Source: an uncultured Collinsella sp.
Lineage (GTDB): Bacteria; Actinomycetota; Coriobacteriia; Coriobacteriales; Coriobacteriaceae
DNA length: 64,000 nucleotides
NCBI GenBank assembly: GCA_938005465.1
Contig: CALLNU010000006.1
Location: forward strand, 56,912-120,911
Reading direction: 5' to 3'
Made by a program: the position numbers and the translations under genes. This document shows, in pieces, positions 55,901 through 64,000 of this stretch; position 1 is the stretch's first letter; every line of letters begins with the position of its first letter. The notes beneath the pieces were generated by a model that saw only the letters and a list, made by a program, of their open reading frames with translations, was not told the origin of the DNA and ran no database searches.

Positions 55901-56867
55901 ACTTACCGTTCCCGAGGGTATCGACCCCTCGCGCGTTTTGGGCGCCGGCGACGGCGTCCTTCGTGCACTCGAGAACTTGGTGCGCGCCCATGTGGTCGCC
56001 CGTGGCGATAGCATCGCCGTGAGCGGTGACCCGGATGAGGTCGAACTCGTGGCGCGTTTTTTCGAACATGCCTTTCGTGAGGCTGCTGCCGGGCGCACGC
56101 TTTCTGCCGACGATGTCTCGCGCTGTCTGGCCGTTCTGCGCGACGGTGAGCACGAGGCTACGTCGCTTCGCGATGACGTGCTGCTTTCGTATCGCGGCCG
56201 TGTCATTCGTCCCAAGACGCTCGGGCAAAAGCGCTATGTGGATGCCATTCGCTCGCATACCATCACCTTTGGCTTGGGTCCTGCCGGTACCGGTAAGACC
56301 TATCTGGCCATGGCGCTCTCCGTTGCCGCGCTCAAGCGTCACGAGGTGGGCCGTCTGATCTTGACGCGTCCGGTTGTCGAGGCGGGGGAGAATCTGGGCT
56401 TTTTGCCCGGTACTCTTGAGGAAAAGATCGATCCCTACATGCGTCCGCTCTACGACGCCCTTTTTGACATGATGGATCGCGAGCGCACCGATGAGCTTAT
56501 GGAGCGCGGCGTGATCGAGATCGCCCCGCTTGCCTACATGCGCGGCCGCACGCTGAGCGATGCCTTCGTGGTGCTCGACGAGGCGCAAAATACCACGCCC
56601 GAGCAGATGAAGATGTTCCTGACGCGCTTGGGCTTTAACTCTAAGTTCGTGATTACCGGCGACCTGAGCCAGCGTGACCTGGTGGGTCGTCGTGACGGTC
56701 TTGCTGACGTTGAGCAGATTTTGGGCCGTGTCGACGATGTCGCATTTTCTCACCTCGAGCGCGCCGACGTGGTGCGCCATGCCCTGGTGGGTCGTATCGT
56801 CGAGGCATATGATGCTTATGATGACGTGCGTGAGCAGCGCTCGCGCGACCGAAAGGAGTCCCGTTGA
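55881..56867 (+). CDS. phoH: PhoH family ATPase
   Basis: PhoH-like proteins are P-loop ATPases implicated in RNA metabolism and linked genetically to ybeY. The 328-residue protein has an N-terminal KH-like region (GAGDGVLRALENLVRAHVVARGDSI) and the core with Walker A GPAGTGKTYLAMA, RPVVEAGENLGFLPG, Walker B FVVLDEAQNTTPEQMK and FVITGDLSQ. ATG 55881 lies inside mtaB with GGGAGG upstream. The phoH-ybeY-dgkA-era order is widely conserved. Confidence 0.94.
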   Translation: MEASKIRLTVPEGIDPSRVLGAGDGVLRALENLVRAHVVARGDSIAVSGDPDEVELVARFFEHAFREAAAGRTLSADDVSRCLAVLRDGEHEATSLRDDVLLSYRGRVIRPKTLGQKRYVDAIRSHTITFGLGPAGTGKTYLAMALSVAALKRHEVGRLILTRPVVEAGENLGFLPGTLEEKIDPYMRPLYDALFDMMDRERTDELMERGVIEIAPLAYMRGRTLSDAFVVLDEAQNTTPEQMKMFLTRLGFNSKFVITGDLSQRDLVGRRDGLADVEQILGRVDDVAFSHLERADVVRHALVGRIVEAYDAYDDVREQRSRDRKESR

Positions 56868-57373
56868 GTGTATTGATCAGCAACGATGCCGAGCTCGATA
56901 CGCTGCTTGACGCGCAGGAGGTGGAGCACATCTGCGAGGTTGTGCTTGCTGCCGAGGGCGTTGAACGTGAAGTCGAGATTTCCCTTTCGTATGTCGACGA
57001 GGACGAGATGCACGAGCTCAACCACGAGTGGCGCGGTATCGACCGCACCACCGATGTGCTCTCGTTTGAGTGCGATTCGGCCTTTGACGAGGATATTCCC
57101 GCCGATGAGACGCTCGAGCTCGGCGATATCATCTTGGCCCCGCAGGTTATTTCCCGTCAGGCCCCTGGTTTTGGCAATAGCCCCGCTGACGAGTGTCGTC
57201 TGATGCTCGTTCACGGCATGCTGCACCTGCTGGGCTATGACCACATCGAGGACGACGAGGCCGAGGTCATGGAGGCCCGCGAGGACGCCATCCTGCGCGA
57301 TCTGGCGCTCGAGCGCGGCGAGGACCCCAAGCTAGTCCACGTCGGCCCCATCACCAACCACGCCCACGACTAG
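56864..57373 (+). CDS. ybeY: Endoribonuclease YbeY
   Basis: YbeY is a zinc-dependent RNase needed for 16S rRNA 3'-end maturation and ribosome quality control. The 169-residue protein contains the zinc signature HGMLHLLGYDH and the upstream TTDVLSFECD motif. TTG 56864 overlaps the phoH stop (TTGA), preceded by AAAGGAG. Confidence 0.95.
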   Translation: MSVLISNDAELDTLLDAQEVEHICEVVLAAEGVEREVEISLSYVDEDEMHELNHEWRGIDRTTDVLSFECDSAFDEDIPADETLELGDIILAPQVISRQAPGFGNSPADECRLMLVHGMLHLLGYDHIEDDEAEVMEAREDAILRDLALERGEDPKLVHVGPITNHAHD

Positions 57374-57382
57374 GAGCCGTCT

Positions 57383-57760
57383 ATGATTCCCGGATCGAAC
57401 AAGGACCATCCGTCCTTCTTAAAGTCGTTTTCTTACGCTACGGAGGGCTTCGTCACCGCCGTCAAGACCGAGCGCAACATTAAGGTCATGCTCGTGGCGG
57501 GCGTGTGCACCGTCATTGCAGGCTGCATCGTGGGGCTCGACATTGCCGAGTGGGCCACGATTATCATCTGTTGCGGCCTGGTGATCCACGGCGAGCTTTG
57601 CAATACCGCCATGGAGGCCATCGTCGACCTGGCGACCCAGGAGCTCCATCCGCTGGCCAAGCGTGCGAAGGACATCGCCGCCGCCTCCGTATACGTTCTT
57701 TCCATCACCGCCGTGATTGTGGGCTTGCTGGTATTTGCCCACGCGCTCGGCTTTATTTAG
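57383..57760 (+). CDS. dgkA: Diacylglycerol/undecaprenol kinase
   Basis: This small integral-membrane kinase of the DgkA family phosphorylates undecaprenol (Gram-positives) or diacylglycerol. The 125-residue protein has three predicted transmembrane helices (about 35-52, 56-70, 100-122) and the active-site motif ELCNTAMEAIVDL, with AKRAKDIAAASV following. The substrate in this group is probably undecaprenol, so it would recycle the lipid made by UppS. Confidence 0.92.
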   Translation: MIPGSNKDHPSFLKSFSYATEGFVTAVKTERNIKVMLVAGVCTVIAGCIVGLDIAEWATIIICCGLVIHGELCNTAMEAIVDLATQELHPLAKRAKDIAAASVYVLSITAVIVGLLVFAHALGFI

Positions 57761-57772
57761 AAAGGGATTCCC

Positions 57773-58840
57773 ATGTCCGACAATATGCAGCCTGCCGATG
57801 AGATTTTGGACGACGAGTCCCTGGACGCGGTGGATACCGAGGAGCTCGAGGATGTCGAGGAGTTCGACCCGTTTGAGGGTATGAGCGACGAGGAACTCGA
57901 CGCCCTGTGCGACGAGGACGACAACCTCGCGGGCTTTGGTGACGTTGAGCCCGGTTTCCGCAGCGGCTTTGTGGCCCTGGTCGGTCGTCCCAACGCTGGC
58001 AAGTCTACGCTGCTTAATGCCTGCTATGGCAAAAAGGTCGCCATCACCTCGCCGGTGGCCCAGACGACCCGCCGCCGCATGCGCGCCGTCGTCAACCGCC
58101 CCGGCTACCAGCTGGTCTTTGTCGATACCCCGGGTATTCATAAGCCCAAGGACGGCCTGGGGTCCGAGCTCAACAAGAGCGCACTGTTCGAGTTAAACGA
58201 TGTCGATGTTGTCGCGTTTTTGATTGATGCCACCAAACCTATCGGCAGGGGAGACGCCTGGGTTGCCGAGCGCGTCAGATGCGCTCGTTGCAAGAAGGTC
58301 CTGGTGCTCACCAAGGCCGATGAGGCCGACCCCGCACAGGTCATGGAGCAGCTTAAGGCAGCCCACGAACTCATGGAATATGACGACGAGATCGTGACGT
58401 CGTCGGTCAAGAACTTCAACGTCGATGCCTTTATCGAGACCGTTGCGCACTTTTTGCCCGAGGGCCCGCGTTGGTTCCCCGAGGACATGGGTACCGACGC
58501 TTCCGACGAGACGCTCGTTGCTGAGTTTGTGCGCGAGAAGGTCTTGCGCCGCACCCGTGATGAGATTCCGCACTCCGTTGGCGTGATCTGCGATGCGCTC
58601 GAGCAGACAAAGAAGGTGCTGCGCGTGCACGCCACCATTTACGTCGAGCGCGAGGGCCAAAAGGGCATCATCATCGGCAAGGGCGGCGAGATGATCAAGC
58701 ATATCGGTATCGACGCCCGTCGCGATCTTGAGCGCATCTTTGGCACGCAGGTCTTTTTGGAGCTGGACGTGAAGGTCAAGGCCGGCTGGCGTGACGACGA
58801 GGCCCAGATTCGCCGCTTTGGCTACAACGCCGAGGACTAA
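57773..58840 (+). CDS. era: GTPase Era with an acidic N-terminal extension
   Basis: Era binds the 3' end of 16S rRNA during 30S assembly. The 355-residue protein has about 62 extra N-terminal residues, strongly acidic (many Asp/Glu), before the GTPase domain: G1 GRPNAGKST (71-79), switch TSPVAQTTRRRM, DTPGIHKP and a G4 of TKAD instead of the usual NKxD. The C-terminal KH domain has GIIIGKGGEMIK. ATG 57773 is supported by AAAGGGA, and the extension is in frame and continuous. The extension is not usual for Era. Confidence 0.94.
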   Translation: MSDNMQPADEILDDESLDAVDTEELEDVEEFDPFEGMSDEELDALCDEDDNLAGFGDVEPGFRSGFVALVGRPNAGKSTLLNACYGKKVAITSPVAQTTRRRMRAVVNRPGYQLVFVDTPGIHKPKDGLGSELNKSALFELNDVDVVAFLIDATKPIGRGDAWVAERVRCARCKKVLVLTKADEADPAQVMEQLKAAHELMEYDDEIVTSSVKNFNVDAFIETVAHFLPEGPRWFPEDMGTDASDETLVAEFVREKVLRRTRDEIPHSVGVICDALEQTKKVLRVHATIYVEREGQKGIIIGKGGEMIKHIGIDARRDLERIFGTQVFLELDVKVKAGWRDDEAQIRRFGYNAED

Positions 58841-58855
58841 GGACGCGCGGCGCGC

Positions 58856-59605
58856 ATGGCAGGCTCCCGGACATATCGCACCAAGGTGCTCGTCCTCGAC
58901 AAGACGAAGCTCAAAGAGACCGACCTGATCTTGACGATGCTTGACGAGCGGGGGCGGCAGGTTCGTGCCGTGGCAAAGGGCGCCCGCAAACCCGGCGGAC
59001 GCCTGGCTGCGCGCTGCGAGCTGTTCTGTACGGTCGATATGCTGCTCGCACATGGACGGTCACTCGACGTGGTTTCCCAGGCCGAGCTTATGGAGGCGCC
59101 GCTCGGCGCTGCGCCCGATTACGAGACGACCTGCGCCGCAAGCGCGATCGCCGAGGTTGCGCGCGTGTGCTCGTTCGAGGACGCCGAGGACCCGTTTACC
59201 TTTGCCATCACGCAGCGAGCGCTTGCCCTGGTGGGCAGCGGGCTTGACACGGCGCATATGGACCTACTTGTGGCGGCATATGTCTTTAAGCTGCTGTCGC
59301 ACGTTGGCTATCGACCCGATTTTTCGGCCTGCGTGCTGTGCGGAGACCCCATGCTGTCGTATTTTTCACCCCAGGCGGGCGGTCTCATGTGCGGGTCGTG
59401 CGCGTCGAGCGTTCCAGGTGCCGAACTGGTGTCGACCGGTGAGACCGCATGGCTGCGCGCCCTCATGTCCATGACCTTCGATGCGCTCATGGCCGAGCGA
59501 ATCGTCCCGCATACGGCGGCATTCCTGCTCGGGCTTTCGCATGTTTGGGCTGCGACGCACACCGATCAACGCCTCCGTGCGATGGAATTCATGTTGGGTC
59601 GGTGA
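58856..59605 (+). CDS. recO: DNA repair protein RecO
   Basis: RecO helps load RecA onto SSB-coated DNA in the RecF pathway. The 249-residue protein has an N-terminal OB fold (RTKVLVLDKTKLKETDLILTMLDERGRQVRAVAKGARKP), a helical middle and a four-cysteine zinc site (CVLCGD and CGSC). era-recO adjacency is common. ATG 58856 is 16 bases after era, with a weak ribosome site. Confidence 0.93.
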   Translation: MAGSRTYRTKVLVLDKTKLKETDLILTMLDERGRQVRAVAKGARKPGGRLAARCELFCTVDMLLAHGRSLDVVSQAELMEAPLGAAPDYETTCAASAIAEVARVCSFEDAEDPFTFAITQRALALVGSGLDTAHMDLLVAAYVFKLLSHVGYRPDFSACVLCGDPMLSYFSPQAGGLMCGSCASSVPGAELVSTGETAWLRALMSMTFDALMAERIVPHTAAFLLGLSHVWAATHTDQRLRAMEFMLGR

Positions 59606-59632
59606 TGATGCGCAGGCGCGGGCTGCTTGTGG

Positions 59633-59743
59633 TATCATGCCGACCTGTTGGTACCTCGACCTTGGTTGCTCGCTCCACCGGCGGCTTCCCAGTCCGAGGC
59701 GAATCGAGTCGCCCGCGGGCGACGTAAAACGAAAGGTGAAACA
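59633..59743 (+). promoter_or_regulatory. rpsO promoter and leader with a 16-bp palindrome
   Basis: A TATCAT box lies at 59633-59638. The 100-base leader ends with the perfect palindrome GTCGCCCGCGGGCGAC (59708-59723), 20 bases before the start codon. S15 autoregulates through leader structures in several bacteria, so the hairpin is a candidate S15 site, but no known motif was matched. Confidence 0.45.
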
Positions 59744-60022
59744 ATGACTGTTTCCAAAGAGCGCAAGGCGGAGCTGACTGCCCAGTTCGGTAACACCCCG
59801 GTCGACACCGGCAACCCCAAGGTTCAGGTCGCCATCCTGTCCGAGCGCATCAAGGAGCTGACCGAGCACATGAAGTCCCACCAGAAGGACTTCCACACCC
59901 GTCGTGGCCTGCTCATGCTCGTCGGCCGTCGTCGTCGTCTTCTCTCCTACATCAAGAAGAACGACATCGTCGAGTACCGTGAGCTCATCAAGGCTCTGGG
60001 CATCCGCGACAACATCCAGTAG
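59744..60022 (+). CDS. rpsO: 30S ribosomal protein S15
   Basis: S15 (uS15) binds the central domain of 16S rRNA. The 92-residue sequence has DTGNPKVQVAILSERIKELTEHMKSHQKDFHTRRGL and GRRRRLLSYIKK, which are diagnostic. ATG 59744 follows GAAAGG. The rpsO-pnp order is conserved. Confidence 0.98.
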   Translation: MTVSKERKAELTAQFGNTPVDTGNPKVQVAILSERIKELTEHMKSHQKDFHTRRGLLMLVGRRRRLLSYIKKNDIVEYRELIKALGIRDNIQ

Positions 60023-60037
60023 GATTTGTACATGCTA

Positions 60038-60069
60038 AGAGCGTCCTGCGCAGCGGGGCGCTCTTTTTG
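60038..60069 (+). terminator. Intrinsic terminator between rpsO and pnp
   Basis: AGAGCG...CGCTCT with an inner GC-rich part forms a stem followed by TTTTT. Between here and pnp a further hairpin, CCCGCAG/CTGCGGG (60136-60158), lies just before the pnp ribosome site, where pnp leaders are often processed by RNase III. Confidence 0.8.
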
Positions 60070-60171
60070 TGTAAGGGCGCGAACAATCACGCTCTGAAGC
60101 GTGGCGGGGGCAGGGGGCCCGCGTCACATGAGAAGCCCGCAGGCAAGGGGTCTGCGGGGTAAAGGAGAACA

Positions 60172-62385
60172 ATGACACTCGTATCCAAGACCTTTGAGCT
60201 GTACGGCAAGACCTACACCTTTGAGTCGGGCGAGCTTGCCAAGCAGGCCACCGGCGCCTGCCTGGTCAAGCAGGGTGACACCACGATGCTCGACACCGTG
60301 GTCGTCTCCAAGGAGCGTAAGAACTACGACTTCTTCCCGCTGACCGTCGACTTCAACGAGAAGATGTACGCCGCCGGCCGCATCCCGGGTGGCTACCTCA
60401 AGCGTGAGGGCCGTCCCAGTGAGAAGGCTACGCTCACCGCGCGCATGATCGACCGTCCGATTCGCCCGAGCTTCCCGGATGGCTTCCGCAACGAGGTGCA
60501 CATCGTCGCCACCTCGCTCGTCGCCGACCAGGTCAACCCCTTCGACGTCATCAACGTCATGGGTGCTTCTCTGGCCATGACGCTCGGCGGCGTGCCCTTC
60601 GAGGGTCCGCTTGCCTGCGTGCGCATCGGCCGTAACGTGGAGACCGGCGAGTTTATCGTCAACCCCACCTACGAGGAGCGCGAGAACTCCGATCTGGACC
60701 TGGAGCTGGGCGGCTCTGCCGACTTCATTTCGATGGTTGAGGCCGGCGCCGAGGAGATCTCCGAGGACGACATGCTCGCCGCCATGAAGTTTGGCCAGGC
60801 GGCCCTTGCTGCTTTCTGCCAGGCTCAGGACGAGTTCGTCGCCGAGTGGGAGCAGGTCAACGGCCCCATCGTCAAGAAGGAGTACCCGCTCGACCAGCCC
60901 GTCGAGGAGGTCCAGGAGCGCATCTTCGCCCACTACGACGAGATGGCAGCCGCCCTTCGCGATGCCGACAAGCTCTCCCGTATCGGCAAGGTCGAGGCTC
61001 TGAAGGAGTCCATCCGTGCCGAGTTCACCGAGGAGGAGCAGGCCGCTTGGGAGCGCGAGATCCCCGTGGCGCTCAAGAAGCTCGAGAAGAAGGCTATGCG
61101 CACCATGGTCGTCGAGACCGGCGAGCGCGTCGACGGCCGTGCCGCCGACGAGATCCGTCCCATCATGGTGAAGGACAACTACCTGCCGCTCGTTCATGGT
61201 TCCGGCCTGTTCCAGCGTGGCCAGACCCAGGTGCTCTCGGTTCTTTCGCTCGGCATGCTCAACGAGGGCCAGCGTCTGGATACCATCGAGCCCACCGAGG
61301 GCAAGCGCTACATGCACCACTACAACTTCCCGCCTTTCTGCACCGGCGAGACCGGCCGCATGGGCAGCCCCAAGCGCCGCGAGATCGGCCATGGCAATCT
61401 GGCCGAGCGCGCCCTGCTTCCGGTACTTCCCGACGAGAACGAGTTCCCCTACGCCATCCGCGTCGTCTCCGAGGTCATGGAGTCCAACGGCTCCTCTTCG
61501 ATGGCTTCGACCTGCGGCTCCACGCTCGCCCTTATGGACGGCGGCGTGCCCATTAAGCGCCCGGTCTCCGGTATCGCCATGGGCCTGATCCAGGAGGAGG
61601 GCAAGACCGTGGTCCTGTCCGACATCCAGGGTCTCGAGGACTTCCTGGGCGACATGGACTTTAAGGTCACCGGCACCACCGAGGGCATCACCGCCCTGCA
61701 GATGGACAACAAGGCCACCGGCCTCACCTTCGACATCCTGGCCCGCGCCCTGCAGCAGGCCAAGGAGGGTCGCGCCTTCATCCTGCAGAAGATGCTCGAT
61801 GTGATCCCCGAGCCGCGCCACACCACGCGCAGCACCGCCCCGCGCATCGTCTCCATCCAGGTTCCGACCGATAAGATCCGCGACGTCATCGGTTCTGGCG
61901 GTAAGGTCATCCGCGGTATCCAGGACGAGACCGGCGCTTCGGTCGACATCCAGGAGGACGGCACCGTCTTTGTCGGCGGCACCGGTGAGTCCGTCGACCA
62001 GGCCGTCGAGCGCATCAAGCTCATCATCAAGGTTCCCGAGCCGGGCGAGGAGTACACCGGTCGCGTGGTCTCCATCCAGCCCTTCGGCGCCTTCGTGAAC
62101 CTGCTGCCCGGTAAGGACGGCCTGCTGCACATCTCCCGTGTCGCCAAGGGCCGCGTGGAGAAGGTCGAGGACGTCCTCAACGTGGGCGACGAGGTCAAGG
62201 TCGTCGTCATCGAGGTCGACGATCGCGGCAAGATCTCGCTCGATCGTCTTGACAAGCCCGAGGCCCCGGCTCGCGCCGAGGGTGCCTCTGAGGGCGACGG
62301 CGAGCACTTCCAGCGCCGTGAGCGTCCGCGTCGCGAGCGCTCCGAGCGCAGCGACCGTCCGCGCCGTCCCGGCCCATTCCGGTGA
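60172..62385 (+). CDS. pnp: Polyribonucleotide nucleotidyltransferase (PNPase); 3' end may be chimeric
   Basis: PNPase degrades RNA 3' to 5' with phosphate. The 737-residue protein has two RNase PH domains (RPSEKATLTARMIDRPIRPSF; the second from about 320, with GSGLFQRGQTQVLS and MASTCGSTLALMDGG), a KH domain (VIGSGGKVIRGIQDETG) and an S1 domain (GRVVSIQPFGAFVNLLPGKDGLLHIS). A charged tail RRERPRRERSERSDRPRRPG follows. The last 30 bases also read as cheB on the other strand, so the true end of this gene may lie beyond the join and the stop at 62383 may be an artefact. Confidence 0.93.
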   Translation: MTLVSKTFELYGKTYTFESGELAKQATGACLVKQGDTTMLDTVVVSKERKNYDFFPLTVDFNEKMYAAGRIPGGYLKREGRPSEKATLTARMIDRPIRPSFPDGFRNEVHIVATSLVADQVNPFDVINVMGASLAMTLGGVPFEGPLACVRIGRNVETGEFIVNPTYEERENSDLDLELGGSADFISMVEAGAEEISEDDMLAAMKFGQAALAAFCQAQDEFVAEWEQVNGPIVKKEYPLDQPVEEVQERIFAHYDEMAAALRDADKLSRIGKVEALKESIRAEFTEEEQAAWEREIPVALKKLEKKAMRTMVVETGERVDGRAADEIRPIMVKDNYLPLVHGSGLFQRGQTQVLSVLSLGMLNEGQRLDTIEPTEGKRYMHHYNFPPFCTGETGRMGSPKRREIGHGNLAERALLPVLPDENEFPYAIRVVSEVMESNGSSSMASTCGSTLALMDGGVPIKRPVSGIAMGLIQEEGKTVVLSDIQGLEDFLGDMDFKVTGTTEGITALQMDNKATGLTFDILARALQQAKEGRAFILQKMLDVIPEPRHTTRSTAPRIVSIQVPTDKIRDVIGSGGKVIRGIQDETGASVDIQEDGTVFVGGTGESVDQAVERIKLIIKVPEPGEEYTGRVVSIQPFGAFVNLLPGKDGLLHISRVAKGRVEKVEDVLNVGDEVKVVVIEVDDRGKISLDRLDKPEAPARAEGASEGDGEHFQRRERPRRERSERSDRPRRPGPFR

Positions 62386-63226
62386 GGATAACGCCGATGG
62401 CGTTTGCTTTGGCGGTATCAGCGACGCTTGAGAAAAGAACGTCTACAGACGGGCAGTGCCCCGAGACCTTCTCGCCCGGCTTCGAAGATACGTAGTATCC
62501 CCTGGAGTCCCGGCAAAGCCTCAGATGATGTTCGCCTGCCCCGATAATTACGAGACCGCGCCGCAGCCGGTCGCCGTCCTCGGCTTCCTTGACCTCCATC
62601 GGGCAGTTCTTGTTGAGCCGCTCGGAATACAGCTTCGTGAATCCCGCAGGCATGTGCTGAACAACAACGGTTGCCGGAGAATCCGCAGGCAGATTTTTGA
62701 TCACCTGTTCCAGCGCCTCGGTGCCTCCGGTGGAAGCGCCAAGTGCAAGCACGACGTCATTTTTGCGAAACCGCTTCGCGGTCGTGGAGAAGCTGGTATG
62801 TACCACTTCCGGCTCCTCTGCCTTTGAGTGGTCGCCGTGGAGATCGTATGCGCTCTTTACCGCACGGCAGATGGTCTGTGCGAAGCTCTGCATTTCGGCG
62901 GTGGTGCGGGCAAGCGGTTTCTGGATAAACTCTATGCACCCTGCGTCCAGAGCCGCCTGTTTCATGTTATTGGAAGACGACACCGTTATCACCGGCAGAT
63001 AATACTGCGGAAGCAGCTTTTTTAGGAATGCAACGCCGTCCATGCGCGGCATTTCAATGTCAAGCGTCATGACATCCGGTTCGTATTTCAGTATCATATC
63101 CCGTGCAGAGTATGGATCTCCCGCCGTGCCTACCACATCTATTTGGGAATCCTCCCTGATATAGCGGGTCAGCACTTCTCTGAACAGGATAGAATCATCG
63201 ACCACAAGCAGCTTGATCTTTTTCAT
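62354..63226 (-). CDS. cheB: Chemotaxis protein-glutamate methylesterase CheB, 3'-truncated at a junction
   Basis: CheB demethylates chemoreceptors when phosphorylated by CheA. The N-terminal receiver domain has D10-D11, phospho-acceptor D56 in LDIEMPRMDG, and K103; the esterase domain has the catalytic triad S165 (GASTGG), H191 (VVVQHMPAG) and D287 (GMGRDGADG). Homology stops right after GADG (residue 291), where the family should continue for about 50 more residues. From there the frame reads only the opposite strand of pnp. Base and codon use are more AT-rich than the rest of the window. It is probably from another organism. Confidence 0.88.
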
Positions 63227-63242
63227 AATTCTCCCCCGTCAG

Positions 63243-64000
63243 TCAGGTGTCAAGCCCTCTGCGGTAGATTGCCGGCTTGACATATTCGAATTTTGTCTCG
63301 CCACGCGGAATGCTCTCCGCGTGACCTATGTAGAAATATCCGCCCGGCTTCAGCACATCGTAGAAGCGGTTGACCAGCGCGTTTTTGGTGGGCTGATCGA
63401 AGTATATCATGACATTCCGGCAGAATATCAGATCGAACGGACGGCGCTTATATTTTTCGGGCATTTCTTCCATCAGGTTGAAAGGCTTGAAGATTATCTG
63501 ATCCTTTATCTCCTGACAGATCTCATAGTGCTCGTTGTCTACCTGTCTGAAATAGCGGCGCTTCCATTCGGGGCTGAGCCCCTTCATGCCCTCAACGTTG
63601 TAGACGCCGGCCTTCGCCTTGTCCATGACGCTGTTGGAGATATCCGTTGCAAGGATACGCGTATCCCACAGGCTTTTTTCCTTGCCGAAGTATTCGTCAA
63701 GAAGCATTGCCGTGGTGTAGCACTCCTCGCCGGAGGAGCAGCCCGCGCTCCAGATACGCAGCTCGTGGTTTTTGGCGTTAGCTACAGCCCAGGGGAGTAT
63801 TACCTCTTTAAGGTAGGTGTAATGCTCCGGCTCGCGCATAAAGAAGGTGTGGTTTGTTGTGAGTTTGTTGAGTATCGTTGTGACTTCCGCACCGGAGGTA
63901 TCTGCCATGACAGCGTCGAGATACTGGTCGTAGCTGGTGAAGCCGCGCTCACGCAGCATGTTGCCGAGCCGTCCCTGTATCAGCACGCGTTTGGAAGAAA
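63243..64000 (-). CDS. cheR: Chemotaxis protein methyltransferase CheR, 5'-truncated by the window
   Basis: CheR methylates chemoreceptor glutamates with S-adenosylmethionine. The visible 252 residues cover part of the N-terminal helical domain (GRLGNMLRERGF; LTTNHTFFMREPEHY) and the catalytic domain (RIWSAGCSSGEECYTTAMLL; ILATDIS; DLIFCRNVMIYFDQPTK; PGGYFYIGHAESI). The frame remains open to base 64,000, so the start is outside. It lies 16 bases upstream of cheB in the same direction, forming a cheR-cheB pair. Codon use again differs from the Collinsella-like genes. Confidence 0.92.
   Translation of the reverse strand, partial: SSKRVLIQGRLGNMLRERGFTSYDQYLDAVMADTSGAEVTTILNKLTTNHTFFMREPEHYTYLKEVILPWAVANAKNHELRIWSAGCSSGEECYTTAMLLDEYFGKEKSLWDTRILATDISNSVMDKAKAGVYNVEGMKGLSPEWKRRYFRQVDNEHYEICQEIKDQIIFKPFNLMEEMPEKYKRRPFDLIFCRNVMIYFDQPTKNALVNRFYDVLKPGGYFYIGHAESIPRGETKFEYVKPAIYRRGLDT

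Noticed and set aside
62207..62353. Apparent C-terminal extension of CheB
   Set aside because: After residue 291 the frame is simply the antisense of pnp (Arg/Ala/Asp-rich) and has no CheB homology, so it is not counted as part of the protein.

Overview
The window looks like about 62.4 kb of chromosome from a Coriobacteriia member, most likely Collinsella or a close relative. This is inferred from high GC, an actinobacterial-type integration host factor (mIHF), two-subunit glycyl-tRNA synthetase, a pyruvate phosphate dikinase paired with its regulatory kinase/phosphorylase, and mostly short intergenic gaps with strong Shine-Dalgarno sites. No rRNA, tRNA, CRISPR array or prophage was recognised. 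The last 1.6 kb (about 62,386-64,000) has different base and codon use and carries truncated chemotaxis genes cheB and cheR pointing the other way. It joins the end of pnp inside a stretch readable as either gene, so it is probably an assembly chimera or, less likely, a recent insertion.

Layout. 1-351: end of rsfS. 351-1494: a REP-associated tyrosine transposase (RAYT) gene with its REP copies. 1544-2797: dinB (minus). 2999-5489: rpsP-khpA-rimM-trmD-lepB. 5549-12563: glyQS, the PPDK regulator and ppdK. 12776-13999: rplS and rnhB. 14189-19398: yraN-comM-dprA-trmFO-xer. 19618-29730: rpsB-tsf, then pyrH-frr-uppS-cdsA-dxr-rseP-ispG-proS. 29909-33410 (minus): a phosphotransferase-fold kinase and adhE. 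33583-34623: a second, frameshifted RAYT between 46-bp inverted repeats. 34731-34919: rpmB (minus). 35374-40697: pyrR-pyrB-pyrC-pyrK-pyrD-pyrF behind a structured leader. 40937-43347: mihF-gmk-rpoZ-thiI. 43561-48015: comEA-comEC-holA-rpsT. 48112-60022: lepA-dus-hemW-two dnaJ genes-mtaB-phoH-ybeY-dgkA-era-recO-rpsO. 60172-62385: pnp.

Most of the window is housekeeping: translation, RNA modification and decay, MEP isoprenoid and lipid precursor synthesis, pyrimidine synthesis, PEP/pyruvate interconversion and fermentative ethanol formation. Two blocks encode natural-transformation functions (comM/dprA and comEA/comEC). Each is preceded, about 75 bp upstream of its first gene and just after a terminator, by the same exact 18-mer containing two TTTGGT repeats 11 bp apart; this is my best candidate for an undescribed regulatory system. 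Other points of interest are two RAYT/REP families (with REP copies starting at stop codons), a site-2 protease with an inserted winged-helix-like segment, a DnaJ-like protein whose C-terminal domain is replaced by membrane segments, a probable AUA start in the xer gene, and phased TTTACC repeats upstream of ppdK. Functions are assigned by reading motifs and recalled family features; no database search was run.
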